64,000 nucleotides of DNA, from the NCBI GenBank assembly GCA_003254905.1, contig QANU01021398.1, forward strand, positions 210,847 to 274,846. The letters are read 5' to 3'. Shown here one piece after another: positions 47,652-59,350 of this stretch. Position 1 is the first letter of the stretch; each line of letters starts with the position of its first letter. The position numbers and the translations under genes are program-made. The DNA is from Nissolia schottii. Lineage: Eukaryota > Streptophyta > Magnoliopsida > Fabales > Fabaceae. The notes below the pieces were generated by a model, which made no database searches, was not told where the DNA came from, and was given only the letters and a program-made list of their open reading frames with translations.

Positions 47652-49723
47652 TGTAACATCCCGTTTTTTCCTCAAGAGGACTTTCGCGTAATTAATATAA
47701 ACGATCCCATTTATTTAGACAGAAAAATTTAATTATAAAATTTATTTTCAAAAAATACTTTTCAAAATAATGGTTTCGTGATCTCACGGGAGTTTGCAAG
47801 ATCCGGACCGATTTTCGGTCGCCGTCGGAATTTAATATGTACCGAATGTACTCGTAAAGTAGATTTTTACGAACGAAAAATTATGAATACCTTAGATTAA
47901 TATTAAATTCCTCATTAGAATTTTTTGTAAATGTCTTTTGATGTTTAAATAATTTTTCATACTAATTTCGGTCGTTGTCAAAATTTAAGCACGTATCGGC
48001 GATACCCGTAAAATGCCCTTTTACGAGAGAAAAATTACGAGTACCTTATATAAATTTAAATTCCTTATTTCAAATGTTTGATTGGTGTATGTTTAAGTTT
48101 AGATAATTTTTTACATCGCTCATTAATTTTTCGCGCACATAGTCACCCACGTAACCGGACAGTTAACGACCAAATACGACCGAACACATAACAATTTTGG
48201 AGCAAAAATTGCTCACTCACGGCCGCACATTGTGCACAGCAGCCAAGCCCTTTTTCCATTGTCACTTTTACTTCTCCTACACTCCAAAGGCATGCATTGG
48301 TCAAAAAGCCCCACAACCATCATTACACATAATTTGTTTTAATTGATTTTTTTCTCATTTCTCCCATAATTTCCCTTCACCACCGAACACACCCACACAG
48401 CAGCTCTCCCTCTGCATTTTTTCATCATCTTCTTCCTCTCATATTTCTCTCCAAAGACAAAGAGTAAAGTTTCCAAAAACACCATTTGCCTTCAAAGCCA
48501 AAAATCAAGCATTCTTACTCATTTTCCTAAGCTAAAACCAAAACACCACCAGCCTTCTCCTCACATTTTCTCCAAGAAAAATCACCAAGAAAGACTCATC
48601 TATTTCCCCCAAAAAAGCCACTCAAACACTAGCCTCCATCCTTAAGTGTTATCTTGAAGGAAGGTGACCTCAAGCTTTGGAGCAACAAAGCTTCTTGGAC
48701 TTCACTCCAAACTTTCCACACACTACACCGCACCAACATTCAGCAAGTGGATAACTCTCGCTAAATCACCACTTTGGTGGTTATTGTGTGTTTGCACGTT
48801 GTATGCAAGTGTTTGTGTGATTTTATGATAATATAATATATTATGTAATATATGTTGTAAATGATGTATGCATGGGTTATTTAGTATTTAGAATTTGAAA
48901 ATATATGATTTGGGATTAATGGAATCTGTGGTAAAATGGTCTAAGTGGCAGTGCATGGAATGGTGTTAAATATGCTCCTGTTTTTCGGCAACAGACCTCT
49001 AGTCATTCGAATGACTAGCCTCACTCATTCGAATGAACCAATGATTTTTAATAAACTGAGAGTAAAAAGTTGAGTCATTCGAATGACTAAGCCTTGGTCA
49101 TTCGAATGACTAAGCCTCAGTCATTCGAATGAATCACTGATTTTTCTAAACTGAGAGTAAAATATTAAAGTCATTCGAATGACTAAGTTCTAGTCATTCG
49201 AATGACCTATTTTGTGCACCAACCCGAGAGCCAAAGTTCTTTGTCATTCGATTGAATGGCATTGGTCATTCTAATGACACTCCCAGTGCCAATTCTCATT
49301 CGAATGCACCTGATAGGTCATTCAAATGACTTAAGGTTGTAACCCCCTATCTTCAATTTTTCTCATTCATTGGGATCTGTATCATGTATTATATAGTAAA
49401 TATTGTTATGATGATGTAAATGAATGTGTATTATGTATATATTAATGTTATCATGCATCATGAGGACACAGTCGTCGTTAGGACCTGAGGATGACCCTAG
49501 CGAACTAGAGATTCATCACCTAACATTAACCAAGATCATAAATGAACCTTCGGGAAAATGTGATATCTTAAGAAGGTCTCGGCCACAGTGAGGACTCGAA
49601 ACTATTACCTTAACTGCTATTATCGAAAATAGCACGGTGATTTAAAATTCTAAATCCTAGTAAATCACTCGTATATATTTATCTATTTCGCGAAATAATT
49701 GCTAAAGAAAGTGGAGTGTTACA
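47652..49723. mobile_element. Solo-LTR-like block, 2.07 kb
   Basis: It begins TGTAACATCCCG and ends GGAGTGTTACA, so the outer TGTAACA/TGTTACA are perfect inverted repeats with TG..CA termini, as in large plant gypsy (Tekay/Del-type) LTRs. The interior is non-coding. It contains a pyrimidine-rich leader-like part (48360-48760), the palindrome array (49002-49330) and a G/A-rich 3' third (CAGTCGTCGTTAGGACCTGA). No primer-binding site, internal region or second LTR adjoins it. Adjacent 5-mers differ (CATGG and ACAAG), so the duplication is absent or lost. Confidence 0.65.
49002..49330. repeat. Array of palindromic TCATTCGAATGA units
   Basis: Seven perfect copies of TCATTCGAATGA start at 49003, 49025, 49075, 49098, 49121, 49171 and 49194. 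Four decayed copies lie at about 49244, 49266, 49296 and 49319. Most are flanked by G..C, making GTCATTCGAATGAC. Spacings are about 20-50 bases, often with AACTGAGAGTAAAA.T between units. Each unit is its own reverse complement and is centred on TTCGAA. Confidence 0.95.
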
Positions 49724-49753
49724 ACAAGAACTTTTCTATGTGTGCAAGATCAG

Positions 49754-50095
49754 TTATTCCAAGTTCTCTTCATGTATTAAAGAGATTTTCTTTAGGTAGA
49801 GGTTTTGTGAAATGTCTTCTAATTGTTTAGTTGTTCCCACAAACTCTAAAGCACAATCTCCTTTTTGCACATGGTCTCTTAAAAAAATGATGTCTATAAT
49901 TTCAATGTGCTTGGTTCTAGAGTGCAAAATAGGAATTTTTTTTGTGAGATTTATAGCACTCGTATTATCACACTTTATAGGAATATGATCAAGGGTTAAA
50001 TGTAAACCATAATCTAGAGGTTGTTGTTTCATCCACATAATCTTTGCACAACAACTTCTAGCCACTATATACTCAATCTCAGTAATGCAACACTC
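49754..50095 (-). mobile_element. Ty1/copia RNase H fragment
   Basis: The minus-strand frame reads TEIEYIVARSCCAKIMWMKQ (preceded by a shift), LDHIPIKCDNTSAINLTK, HSRTKHIEI and FLRDHVQKGDCALEFVGT. This is the conserved copia RNase H C-terminus. It lies 30 bases from the LTR-like block, but no polypurine tract separates them, so they need not belong together. Confidence 0.85.
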
Positions 50096-50768
50096 TTATG
50101 ATTCCCCTGATCATGTTACATCGGAGTCCACTGTGTCTGAGAATCCAGACCTGTAACGTCTTCTCCTGCTTACAAATCCTTTTTCTGCGAGTTTGCCACA
50201 AGACTTCAATGGGAGTACTTTGAAGCATGAAAGGCTGTGGAGGCTTCTTTGAGTTCAGTTTCGCGAACATAGTGACATGATTCTACGAGCGAATGTTTTT
50301 CTCCCATAATTGTTCCCATTGATTCTGCCGCACACTCTGATTTCTAGGATTTTGCTTGGCCCTATGTGAACACCACTTATTTTTAATTTCCACATTATTC
50401 CACCTTTCCTCACCTTCACTGCACTATTGGAAACCGTATTGATAGCATTCATAGTGGTTCTTGACTTGCTGTTTTCGGAAACGTGATTTCCTGTTAATGA
50501 GGAAACAAATCCTTGATTTGTAGTTGTTTGACTCAAATTCGAATTTGAATTTGAAAATAGCTCTGTCACTACCCCATGTTGTTGCTCAGCCACTGTAGGA
50601 GCATCTTCCACTATCAGAGCCGCTAGAGTCATCGTTCATGCTTGTGTAGCATGTCCAAAAACATGGCAGTGACCAAAAATAAGATGTAAAATTTCGTAGA
50701 TCACCTCATGATAATGATCATGAATCCAAACCCTCTTCTCTATGGGTTTAGCTAGGTTAATCTGAACA
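50096..50768 (-). mobile_element. Possible LINE ORF1 remnant
   Basis: A minus frame near 50640-50710 reads YEILHLIFGHCHVFGHATQA, resembling the YEW.P..C..C..FGH....C zinc knuckle of plant LINE ORF1 with its first cysteines lost. The adjoining 125-codon open frame (50255-50632) is rich in S, N and K and is otherwise unrecognised. The fragment runs into the N gap. Confidence 0.35.
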
Positions 50769-51255
50769 NNNNNNNNNNNNNNNNNNNNNNNNNNNNNNNN
50801 NNNNNNNNNNNNNNNNNNNNNNNNNNNNNNNNNNNNNNNNNNNNNNNNNNNNNNNNNNNNNNNNNNNNNNNNNNNNNNNNNNNNNNNNNNNNNNNNNNNN
50901 NNNNNNNNNNNNNNNNNNNNNNNNNNNNNNNNNNNNNNNNNNNNNNNNNNNNNNNNNNNNNNNNNNNNNNNNNNNNNNNNNNNNNNNNNNNNNNNNNNNN
51001 NNNNNNNNNNNNNNNNNNNNNNNNNNNNNNNNNNNNNNNNNNNNNNNNNNNNNNNNNNNNNNNNNNNNNNNNNNNNNNNNNNNNNNNNNNNNNNNNNNNN
51101 NNNNNNNNNNNNNNNNNNNNNNNNNNNNNNNNNNNNNNNNNNNNNNNNNNNNNNNNNNNNNNNNNNNNNNNNNNNNNNNNNNNNNNNNNNNNNNNNNNNN
51201 NNNNNNNNNNNNNNNNNNNNNNNNNNNNNNNNNNNNNNNNNNNNNNNNNNNNNNN
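50769..51255. other. Assembly gap (487 N)
   Basis: A run of undetermined bases. The sequence resumes with TAATGTTTGTGCACTTAATT, and TAATGTTTGTGCACTA recurs 40 bases later, so a local repeat probably caused the gap. Confidence 0.99.
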
Positions 51256-51922
51256 TAATGTTTGTGCACTTAATTAAATATAATTGAGAGTATCATTTAC
51301 AAGTTTGTAATGTTTGTGCACTAGTGAGAATAAAGTTTGTGCATTATTAATGGTGTATGTATGAGTGTATGAAATTGGGTGTACATGTAGCATTTTTGTA
51401 TGGGAAAAGAGTGTCCGGAACATAATGGTGTAATATTCCAAAATTATCCTCATATGATATACACATAAATTGGGTTACATATCTTAAATTTTGCTTTCAA
51501 CATTTAACTTTGATAGCAATTAATAGAACGTTGCATATATAAATTTAATAGACGGGGTTTTTTTGCTACTGTTTTTTTTTTTTTTTGTTTCTAATATTTT
51601 AAGAGTTTAAAGACTAAAGTGCACAAGGTGTAGAGTTAAAGGGGGAAATTTTTTAGACTTTCCCCGTATTATTATTATATAATATAAGCCACGCACCCAA
51701 TTCAAAGACTGTGCCTACTAATGACACAAGAGTTGGCCATGTACGATATCCTTAACAAAAGGGAAAACGAAAGGCTAGATTAAAAGATAGAGCTGTGGAC
51801 TCTCTAAAGGTAGGACCAGAACAAAACAGAAGAGACCACAGAAAATGGCAACACACAACACAAATAATGTCTAAAAACAAAAACCACAAAGCAATGAGAG
51901 AAATCTGAGGCGTCCCAACTCC

Positions 51923-54900
51923 CTAGTTCATCTTCAGCTTTGACACCAGCAGGTTATCCAGCTCCACATCCATCTCCATCGGAAACCCACCATAGCTCAT
52001 TGCGCCGTGTCCCACAAAAGACCCACTTGGAATTTCATCATCGGCATTATTTGCCATCATTGGCACATAGACATCATCATTGCCACGCCAGTCCTCCTCA
52101 GCAGCGAGGCTTTTTCCCTTGCTCTTTATCTTGAGATTCTTCATCGATTTCTTCAGCCCCTTCTCCACTTCCTCAGATGAAGTGACTTGCCGGATGTACC
52201 TCTGGAGCAGCGTCTCGTTGGGATTGGCTCGCTTGTTTCTCAGCTTCTTGGCGTTTTGGCGGCGCTTAGTGGCGTTCCAGTGGTTCTTGATTGTGTTCTC
52301 ACTGCGGCCAGGCAGCCTCTTTGCGATCTCGGCCCACTTGTTCCCAACTTGCTTGTGAGCTTGAATTAGTATTTTGTCCTCCTCTTCATCCCACGAGTCC
52401 TTCTATATATATTTTTGTATGCAAAACAATATTGTGCTTCAATGAGTAAAATTGAAAATATAATATAATATAATACACATGAATGAGGTTCTAAGGGAAT
52501 GCATGTGCTTCATATATACATACATACATGATATATATGACACTTCACGTTAATGTCTAACAAGACAACATGTTATAAATCGATGTGGTTTTGCTTGAAT
52601 GCATTGACCTTCTAATTAAAGAACCTAGCTAACGGTGCATGAATACCTGGTTTTTTTCTCCCACCCGAGCGTTGTCCTTTTTCCAACTAATATTTTTTTT
52701 CAATATCAGATAAAAATCTAAAAAAAAGTAAAAACTAAACACGGAAATGTCATATAGTTTAAAAGTTCTCGTTAGGAAAAGAGTGGAATGTGGATACAAA
52801 TGTTACGTTATATTATCAGTCATGTACCAACGAAATCTCCACGAACATGCATCGAAATTAGAAAATAAATTTTTAGTTATAAATAATTTTTTATTACATA
52901 AATACACACAAAAAGGTTAATCTTTATTTTTTATAATATAAACACACATGGTTATCATTCTTGGAAATTTATCTAGACTCATGGAGCAATTCGGATGATA
53001 AACTATAAGAGTTTATTTATTTAAAAAATAAATAAAATATATTTATAATATCTCAATATAGTATAATATAATAAATTTATAGTAAAACAGTCCTAGGTTA
53101 GAGTTTCACTTGCAACGTAGTAATAAAGCAAACACAAGTCATAATGTATAAAATATGAATTTAAATTGTATAAAAAATAACATATTAAAATTTTATAATA
53201 TTAAAATCAAAATATCATAAGTTAAGTTATCAAAATCTACCATTTTAGAACTCCCAACTAAAAAAAATAGTTTAAAAAAATCATGCATTACTAAGTCATT
53301 TAGGAAAAAAAAATCAGTATATATTAAAAAAGGACTTAAAAGTTATATCACTATCTATTTATTCGAAAAAAAATGTGTTTTTAACATCAAAAGAGAACAC
53401 ATGAAATATTACCCATGAAAAAAAAATCAAAAGCCTTTTTGGAATCTAAATTACTTTCAGTGAACTCTCCTTTTAAGAATAATAAAAAGGTTAAAAGTTT
53501 ATTTATTTTAAAAATACATAAAATATAGTTGTTATACATTAATATAACATAACATAATATAATAAATTTACGATAAAATAACTATAGGTCAAAGTTTCAC
53601 TTGCACATTTTAATAAAGCAAACACAAATCATCTCGAGTTAACACACGTTTATCCGAGTTTATACAATTTCACGTGAGTTTTTCCAAATTTGGGCATGTT
53701 AAAGTCTTTAAGCCAGTTAACTCGATTTTGAGACATAAATTCATGAGAATACGAGAGCAGCACTCGTGAGTTTGATAACCATATTTACATGTGTATTTAT
53801 ACAAAAAAAAAAATAATTAAAAATCATGTATAAAATATGAGATGAAAAGACCATGCATTACTAAGTTATTTAAGGAAAAAAATCAGTATTAATTAAAAAA
53901 AAAGACTTAAAAAGTTATATCACCATGTACCAAGAAAAATGATTTTTAATATCAAAAGAGAACATATGAAATATTACCCATGAAAATAAAAAATCGAAAG
54001 ACTTTTTGAACCTAAATTACTTTCATTAAACTCTCCATTTTAAGAATAACAAAAAAAAAAAAGAGTCTCAATTTTAAATCTCATAATTATTGTTATGAGA
54101 GAAAATGTCCCATTCGATATCCGAAAAATAGGCTGAAATAACTGGCCTCTTGTCTTGTCTCTTGTAAGTATGGATGTATGGATGTGAGAGAGTAAGGGAA
54201 AAGAACTAATAAGAAAGGGAAATGAACGGAAATAACCCTAATGTTCGGACGAAGATGGTTGAACCACCTCTCCCTGCACTGCTTCCCAATCCTTCCCTTC
54301 AGCATCTTGGCGATATGAGACCATTTCTTTACCCCGAAGCGTTCCACCAGGTCGCACAACACCCTACACAATTAAACAGGATCAAAAAATATATTAAAAT
54401 AAAACCAATTAATTAAATTCTCATCAACATCAACAAAATGGGAAAAAGATTGGACAGACCATTAAAGAAGCTCAGTTGAGACTTGATGCCAGATGAATCA
54501 AAGATTTTTTTTTTTTTTTTAAAGTAAACATATCTTAAAACCACAACAAATTTAATAAGACAGTGAAACAAAAGGAAAAAAAAAGGAAAAACACATTAAC
54601 AGAGAAAGAGATTGATTATGCGTAAGAAAATTGGAATTATATGTGATACATGTCCTCATCCACACGCCACTGTCCTTTGATTAAGGTGGTAGCCTTGTGC
54701 GGAATTTTGCTTCTTTTCTTGAGCACCCTCTGGCGAGGGTTCTTGCCAACACCAACCGCAGGTTTCTGATTAGTGTTCAGCTGAACATTTCCAATCTGAT
54801 CAGCGATCTCATCCTGAAGCCTTGGATTCAGTGGCGCCGATGATCCAGATGCGTCGTAAATTAGCGAGGGCGCTGCACCAAACTGAAGTGGGAGTTTGTA

Positions 54901-55311
54901 GGAGTAATCCCAGAGGCCCTGGCCACTGTTCAGATAAGCATGCAGAGAATCCATTTGGTTGTTGTTTGGTGCAAACGGCGGCATGTAATAGGCGTCGTTG
55001 CCAAGGTCTTTGAGGGCCGAAGGAGGCGGGGCCGGGGTCATCATGAAGGGGCTCAGGGGGGAGGAGGAGGAGGAGGAAGAACCACCCTCCATCCCCAGAA
55101 TAGGGGCATGAGAGTACTGAAAATGGTGTTGAAAATTGTTCTGGTACAAAATGGTGTTGTTATTTGTTGGTGCTGGTACAAGTGGGGAGGCATGGTGCAA
55201 TGAAACCACAGTGGGGGTGGGGGCGAGGGTCTCTATCTTTATGCAGGGATTTTTGGGGAAGATCCCAGAAAGGAAAGCGAAATTCTCTGAGAAGTTCGGA
55301 TCCAACTCCAT
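51923..55311 (-). CDS. R2R3-MYB transcription factor, MYB98/MYB64/MYB119/MYB115/MYB118 type, three exons
   Basis: Minus-strand exons 54650-55311, 54237-54363 and 51923-52402 join in frame to 422 residues. Start [10 protein letters not shown] at 55311; stop TAG at 51923. A long N-terminal region (about 210 residues, rich in P, S, N and Q) precedes a basic [10 protein letters not shown] and the MYB domain. R2 is about 212-262 ([35 protein letters not shown]) and R3 about 264-314 ([42 protein letters not shown]). The tryptophans are in place. KGQW with [15 protein letters not shown] and a MYB domain near the C-terminus place it in subgroup 25, whose Arabidopsis members act in the female gametophyte, endosperm and embryo. 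The tail has LLQRYIRQV and an acidic end. Intron 2 (52403-54236) carries a duplicated block. Confidence 0.93.
53000..54055. repeat. Imperfect tandem duplication inside MYB intron 2
   Basis: Copy 1 (about 53000-53480) and copy 2 (about 53485-54055) share TTTATTTATTT..AAAATA, AATATAATAAATTTA.GATAAAA-like, GTTTCACTTGCA, AATAAAGCAAACACAA, CATGCATTACTAAGT, AATCAGTAT, AAAAGAGAACA.ATGAAATA, TTACCCATGAAAA and AACTCTCC.TTTTAAGAATAA in the same order. Copy 2 has an extra CACACGTTTATCCGAGTT-containing insert near 53640. Confidence 0.8.
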
Positions 55312-55830
55312 GAAAGCCTCAGAGAAAGCAGAGAAAGGGACAAAGAGTTCTGCTGGGTACGAGGAATGGCTTAAAACTGAGACTCTGAGTGAAGAAAGGG
55401 GTACGGGGTTGTGTTCTTTTTATGGTCTCCACTACCCACTAAGGCCTAAAATGAGAAATTAAAAAAAATGTAAATATAAAAATTGAGTGTGGCTATAATC
55501 GTCTGACAGGTGGCCAACGGTGCACAACATCCAACGGCTCAGACTCGTTGTCTTTGTGATTGTTGAGCTTCCAATCTTGAGTAGCCTAGGAGAGGAAATT
55601 TGTGTATCTATTTTCTTATAAATAATATTTTTGTAATTTTCTTGTCCTTCCTTGAGATAATTATAACATAGAAAAATAAGAGGAAATGATGAGGTTTGTT
55701 ACAGAGGTTTGTATTTTGGTGAAAACTCTGGAAAAATTAAGAAAGACACAAGATACGTGTCATTGATCTTATCTAAATGAGTAGTACTTTGAATCAAATT
55801 TGAAATATTTTTATTACTTCTATCAGTTAA

Positions 55831-55976
55831 TTTTATCTGTCATTTTTATTTTTTAAGTACATTAAGAAATTAATGTATCTAGATACAATTTATATATAGA
55901 TACATTAATTTGTATATAGATACATTAATTTCTTATTGTACCTAAAAAATAAAAATGACAGATAAAAAGAATCAGA
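55831..55976. mobile_element. Fold-back MITE
   Basis: The arms TTTTATCTGTCATTTTTATT..TTAAGTACA.TAAGAAATTAATGTATCTA (55831-55882) and their reverse complement (about 55920-55976) pair over more than 50 bases with few mismatches. The short centre repeats ATATAGATACATTAATTTG. There is no coding capacity. Confidence 0.75.
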
Positions 55977-56192
55977 AAAAATGGTGTACAAGAAGAGAAT
56001 TAATTTGACACAAGTAAAATACATATCTTATTCTATTATATACCATTAAGTTGAGGAGGTTACTCTAGTATTATGTTCAGAGTATTTATTTTCCCTCACT
56101 AAATTTTATTTTTGGACAATTTTTAAAATTAAACACATCAAATTTTATCATTATTTACACAGTGTCATAATGTAATGTAATATATTAACACA

Positions 56193-56207
56193 ATATATAT
56201 ATATATC

Positions 56208-56261
<54 letters not shown>
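56193..56261. repeat. (AT)n-(AG)n compound microsatellite
   Basis: An AT run with one TC interruption (56193-56220) passes directly into about twenty AG units, followed by a G tract. Confidence 0.95.
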
Positions 56262-56266
<5 letters not shown>

Positions 56267-56817
56267 TTGTGTTGGAAGAGACAATACATGTAATGCTACA
56301 TATCAAAAAAATAGAATAAAATGATATGACTCACTTACTTATCTCAATATTAATATAAATGTCAGACTATTTTGACAAAAATAATTGAACAGAGAGAGCA
56401 CAATGCTACACAATTAAAATAAAAATATTAGAATTTTTGACACTAACTAATGATGGTTATAAATTAATATCACTCATTTACGTATCTCAACATTAATAAA
56501 AATTAATGTCAAACCATTATGGCAAAATATTTGACCGTTTACTACTTTTGATTATCTTAAAAATATGAGAGACATTGTTTTCGCAATTTTAAAATTTTGA
56601 GTATAGGTTAAACCTCCTCCACCCCACAAATGTTCTCCCCCAAAATTAAATCACTTCTATGAAGCACCAAGTGCTTACCACTCATCTACCAACTTGTTTG
56701 TCTAGCTATATAATTTTATATATGTAAAGAGAGCACACAATGTTACAATTTAAATGAAAATATCAAAATTTGTCATAATGAATAATGGTGATCATAAAAA
56801 TAAATAAAGTATTCTAA

Positions 56818-57010
56818 CAAATAATTTGTCTATTTATTATTTTGAAAAATAATTTGACTATTTATTAATCTGACAAATTCTGACAAATAATCTGACATTC
56901 TGACAAATAATCTGACATTCTGACAAATAATTTGACTGTTTACTAATCTAAAAAATAAATCTAACAAATAAATAATAGAATGTGCAACTATTCTGACAAA
57001 TAATCTGACC
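56818..57010. repeat. Minisatellite of TCTGACAAATAAT-type units
   Basis: At least six copies of (A/T)(T)CTGACAAATAATxTGAC occur, some separated by TTTACTAATCT. Three are immediately adjacent at 56876-56935. Confidence 0.85.
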
Positions 57011-57703
57011 ATTTACTATCATTTATATATAATTGTCAATTAAGTTTTAATATATTATTAATATGAATTCAAATACTCAATTAATAAGAGTTCAAATTAT
57101 GAGGGGCTGAATTGAGTTGGTTAGGGTCTTTTTATTTCTTAATTAAGTGTTGATGATACGATATCTTTGCCTTTGGCATGAAGTAGTTTTTAAGTCATGG
57201 CTTGCATCTACCTGTTTAAATGGGTCTATAATACGTGAATAGATTAATCATTACTTTTAGCGAAGAATTTTTATAGGAGACAAAACAATTAGAAAATAAA
57301 AACTATCAATTAATAATTTATTATGTAAATATGTGATTTTCAAATTAGTTATTATGATTGTTAAATATTTTTATAATACATTTTTTATTCAAAAATATTT
57401 TTATATTACATTACTACAATATAATTGAATAAAAGTATAATATTTTATTTATATATATGAGAATGGATCAACTTACACCCTATAAAATTTTGCGTTAATC
57501 TGTAATCATTTAACAGAGTTTTCATACACAACCATTAATGTAATATATAATTTCTAAATATATACAACTAAGAAATATTTGATAACATGTTTAGGGTTTA
57601 ATTTTTTAATAATTTGGCACATATGATCAACATGATGGATACCTATAATTAAAAGGTCGAATTGTTAAGAATTTTCCTCAATAAAAATTATTAAAAGGCG
57701 TAA

Positions 57704-58205
57704 CACTACTAGAAATTTGACTATTACCGTCGCCATTACCATCGGTATTTAAGGGTGTTACCGTTGGCAAGTAGTATTATCGTCGGAACTGAGTCAGCGG
57801 TAAAGAGGTCGATGGTAATCAAATTAGCGTCGGTAAGGCACACACGACGCTAATTTCCGACGGATAAAACCGCCGATAGCCCGGTTCGGACCAAATCGAA
57901 CCGAACCATATTTACCGTCGGTTATATACAACGGAAACAAATAATAATATTTTATTTCAAATGTTACCGCTGAGATTACTGCCGGTGATATACGACGGTA
58001 ATTATAATATTATTTTATTCATTTATTACCGTCGTTTAGGACCGACGGTAATATAATTTAATTTATCATTTATTACCGTCGTGTTAAGACGGCGGTAATA
58101 TAATTTTATTTTATTCATTTATTACCGTCGTTTTACACCGACGGTAATGTAGTATTATTTTATTTATTTATTACCGTCGAGTGAAACCGACGGTAAGATA
58201 TGAAT
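57704..58205 (+). mobile_element. CACTA (En/Spm-like) transposon left end with subterminal repeats
   Basis: CACTACTAGAAATTTGACTA at 57704 matches the CACTA..AGAAA terminus of plant CACTA elements and is preceded by TAA, a possible 3-bp target duplication. The next 500 bases hold about a dozen TTACCGTCG units in both orientations, often as pairs such as ATTACCGTCG..CCGACGGTAAT. This is the subterminal transposase-binding pattern of the superfamily. I found no matching AGTAGTG right end in the window, so the element is truncated or its other end has decayed. Confidence 0.78.
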
Positions 58206-58689
58206 TTTTTATTTTTCCAAATTTCGATTTTGTATGATTATTTACTTAAAATAATTATAATATATTTTAATTAGATTTACGGTAGATAGTTATATTATTT
58301 AAATAATTTAATGCCATTTTATTATTTAAATAATTATATAATAATTATTATACCCTAATTTTCATATCTTACCCAAAAAAGCTAGATTTTATTCAATTAA
58401 TTTATAAAACTTAAACCCTTAATTGACACGGAGAAATCTACAATCTCACATGTAACTTAATTAAACATTTGGAATAAGGTCATGTAATGTCACATAAATA
58501 ATGATAAATAAATTTTTTGGTTTATTATTAAACATAAATTTATATTTAATAGTTAATTATGGAATTAATCAATTAATATTGAGAAGGTAAAGGATAATAG
58601 ATTAATTAAAAAGCACACAGCAATAACTTCTTTGGTTATAACGAAAGAAATATAATATTTAAATTGTTTAGGATTTATACAAATCGCAA

Positions 58690-58995
58690 CTAGTTTGACG
58701 ATGAATAATAGACACTATCTATGCCATTCTCAGAATTTAAGTCCGAGTCAAAATCTTCTTCTTCTTCTTCTTCGTCTTCTTCTTGTTCTTCTTCTTCCTC
58801 TACCTCTTCTTCGTCGCTGTCACTGTCAACGTCTGATTGCAATTGTTGATGAATGTTAGAATTTTGAAGTATCTCTAGTTCGTCGTTTGATGCAACCAGT
58901 GTGATTGTATCTGTTGTGTGAACGGCGATTGTCGAAGGGATTAGGCATGCCACTTGATATGGTTGATCATTCGATGATTGCTCAGCCGATTGCAT
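58690..58995 (-). pseudogene. Acidic open frame, probably part of the CACTA element
   Basis: From an ATG at 58995 (MQSAEQSSND) the minus frame encodes about 101 residues ending in a run of more than twenty D and E around residues 58-85 and a short NSENGIDSVYYSSSN tail. I do not recognise a domain. The frame continues upstream without ATG through RRAKGPKNTTTRNG, then a stop, while an overlapping frame begins MARNNRPRASQVAAL. This looks like a frameshifted longer protein. Its place 0.5 kb inside the CACTA terminus suggests an element-encoded protein, but that is inference; a low-complexity chance frame is possible. Confidence 0.3.
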
Positions 58996-59350
58996 GCCAT
59001 CCAACTCAATGCGGCCACTTGGCTTGCTCTCGGGCGATTATTCCTCGCCATTTCTTGTAGTTGTGTTTTTTGGGCCTTTGGCCCTCCTAATTACAAAAAT
59101 AAATAAAAAAGAGAGCCTCATAGCAAATTGTTCGAGCGGAGAGTTACTTTAAGAACTAAAAATTCAAATCTTCAATCTTCAATCTTCAATATTAACAAAT
59201 GCGGGTCTAGAGTACATTAGGAATCTCTATTTTTAGAGTACATAAAAATATGCAAGTAACTAATTATAACTGCACCAAAGGAAATAAAGCATTAAAAAAA
59301 CTAACTTGCAAGTAACATCATCCTTCAACTGTACGTATACATGAAGCTTA

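Larger units (their letters stand above)
55312..57703. other. MYB promoter side and AT-rich intergenic DNA
   Basis: A TATA-like CATAAAAAGAAC (minus) at about 55413-55424 lies about 105 bases upstream of the MYB ATG. Beyond it are a fold-back MITE (55831-55976), AT and AG microsatellites (56193-56261) and a TCTGACAAATAAT minisatellite (about 56818-57010). No gene recognised. Confidence 0.45.

Noticed and set aside
49002..49330. CRISPR-like array
   Set aside because: The units are short palindromes with irregular spacing and shared linkers in a plant LTR; there are no unique spacers or cas genes.
50757..51269. Open frame of 170 codons
   Set aside because: It consists almost entirely of undetermined bases in the assembly gap.
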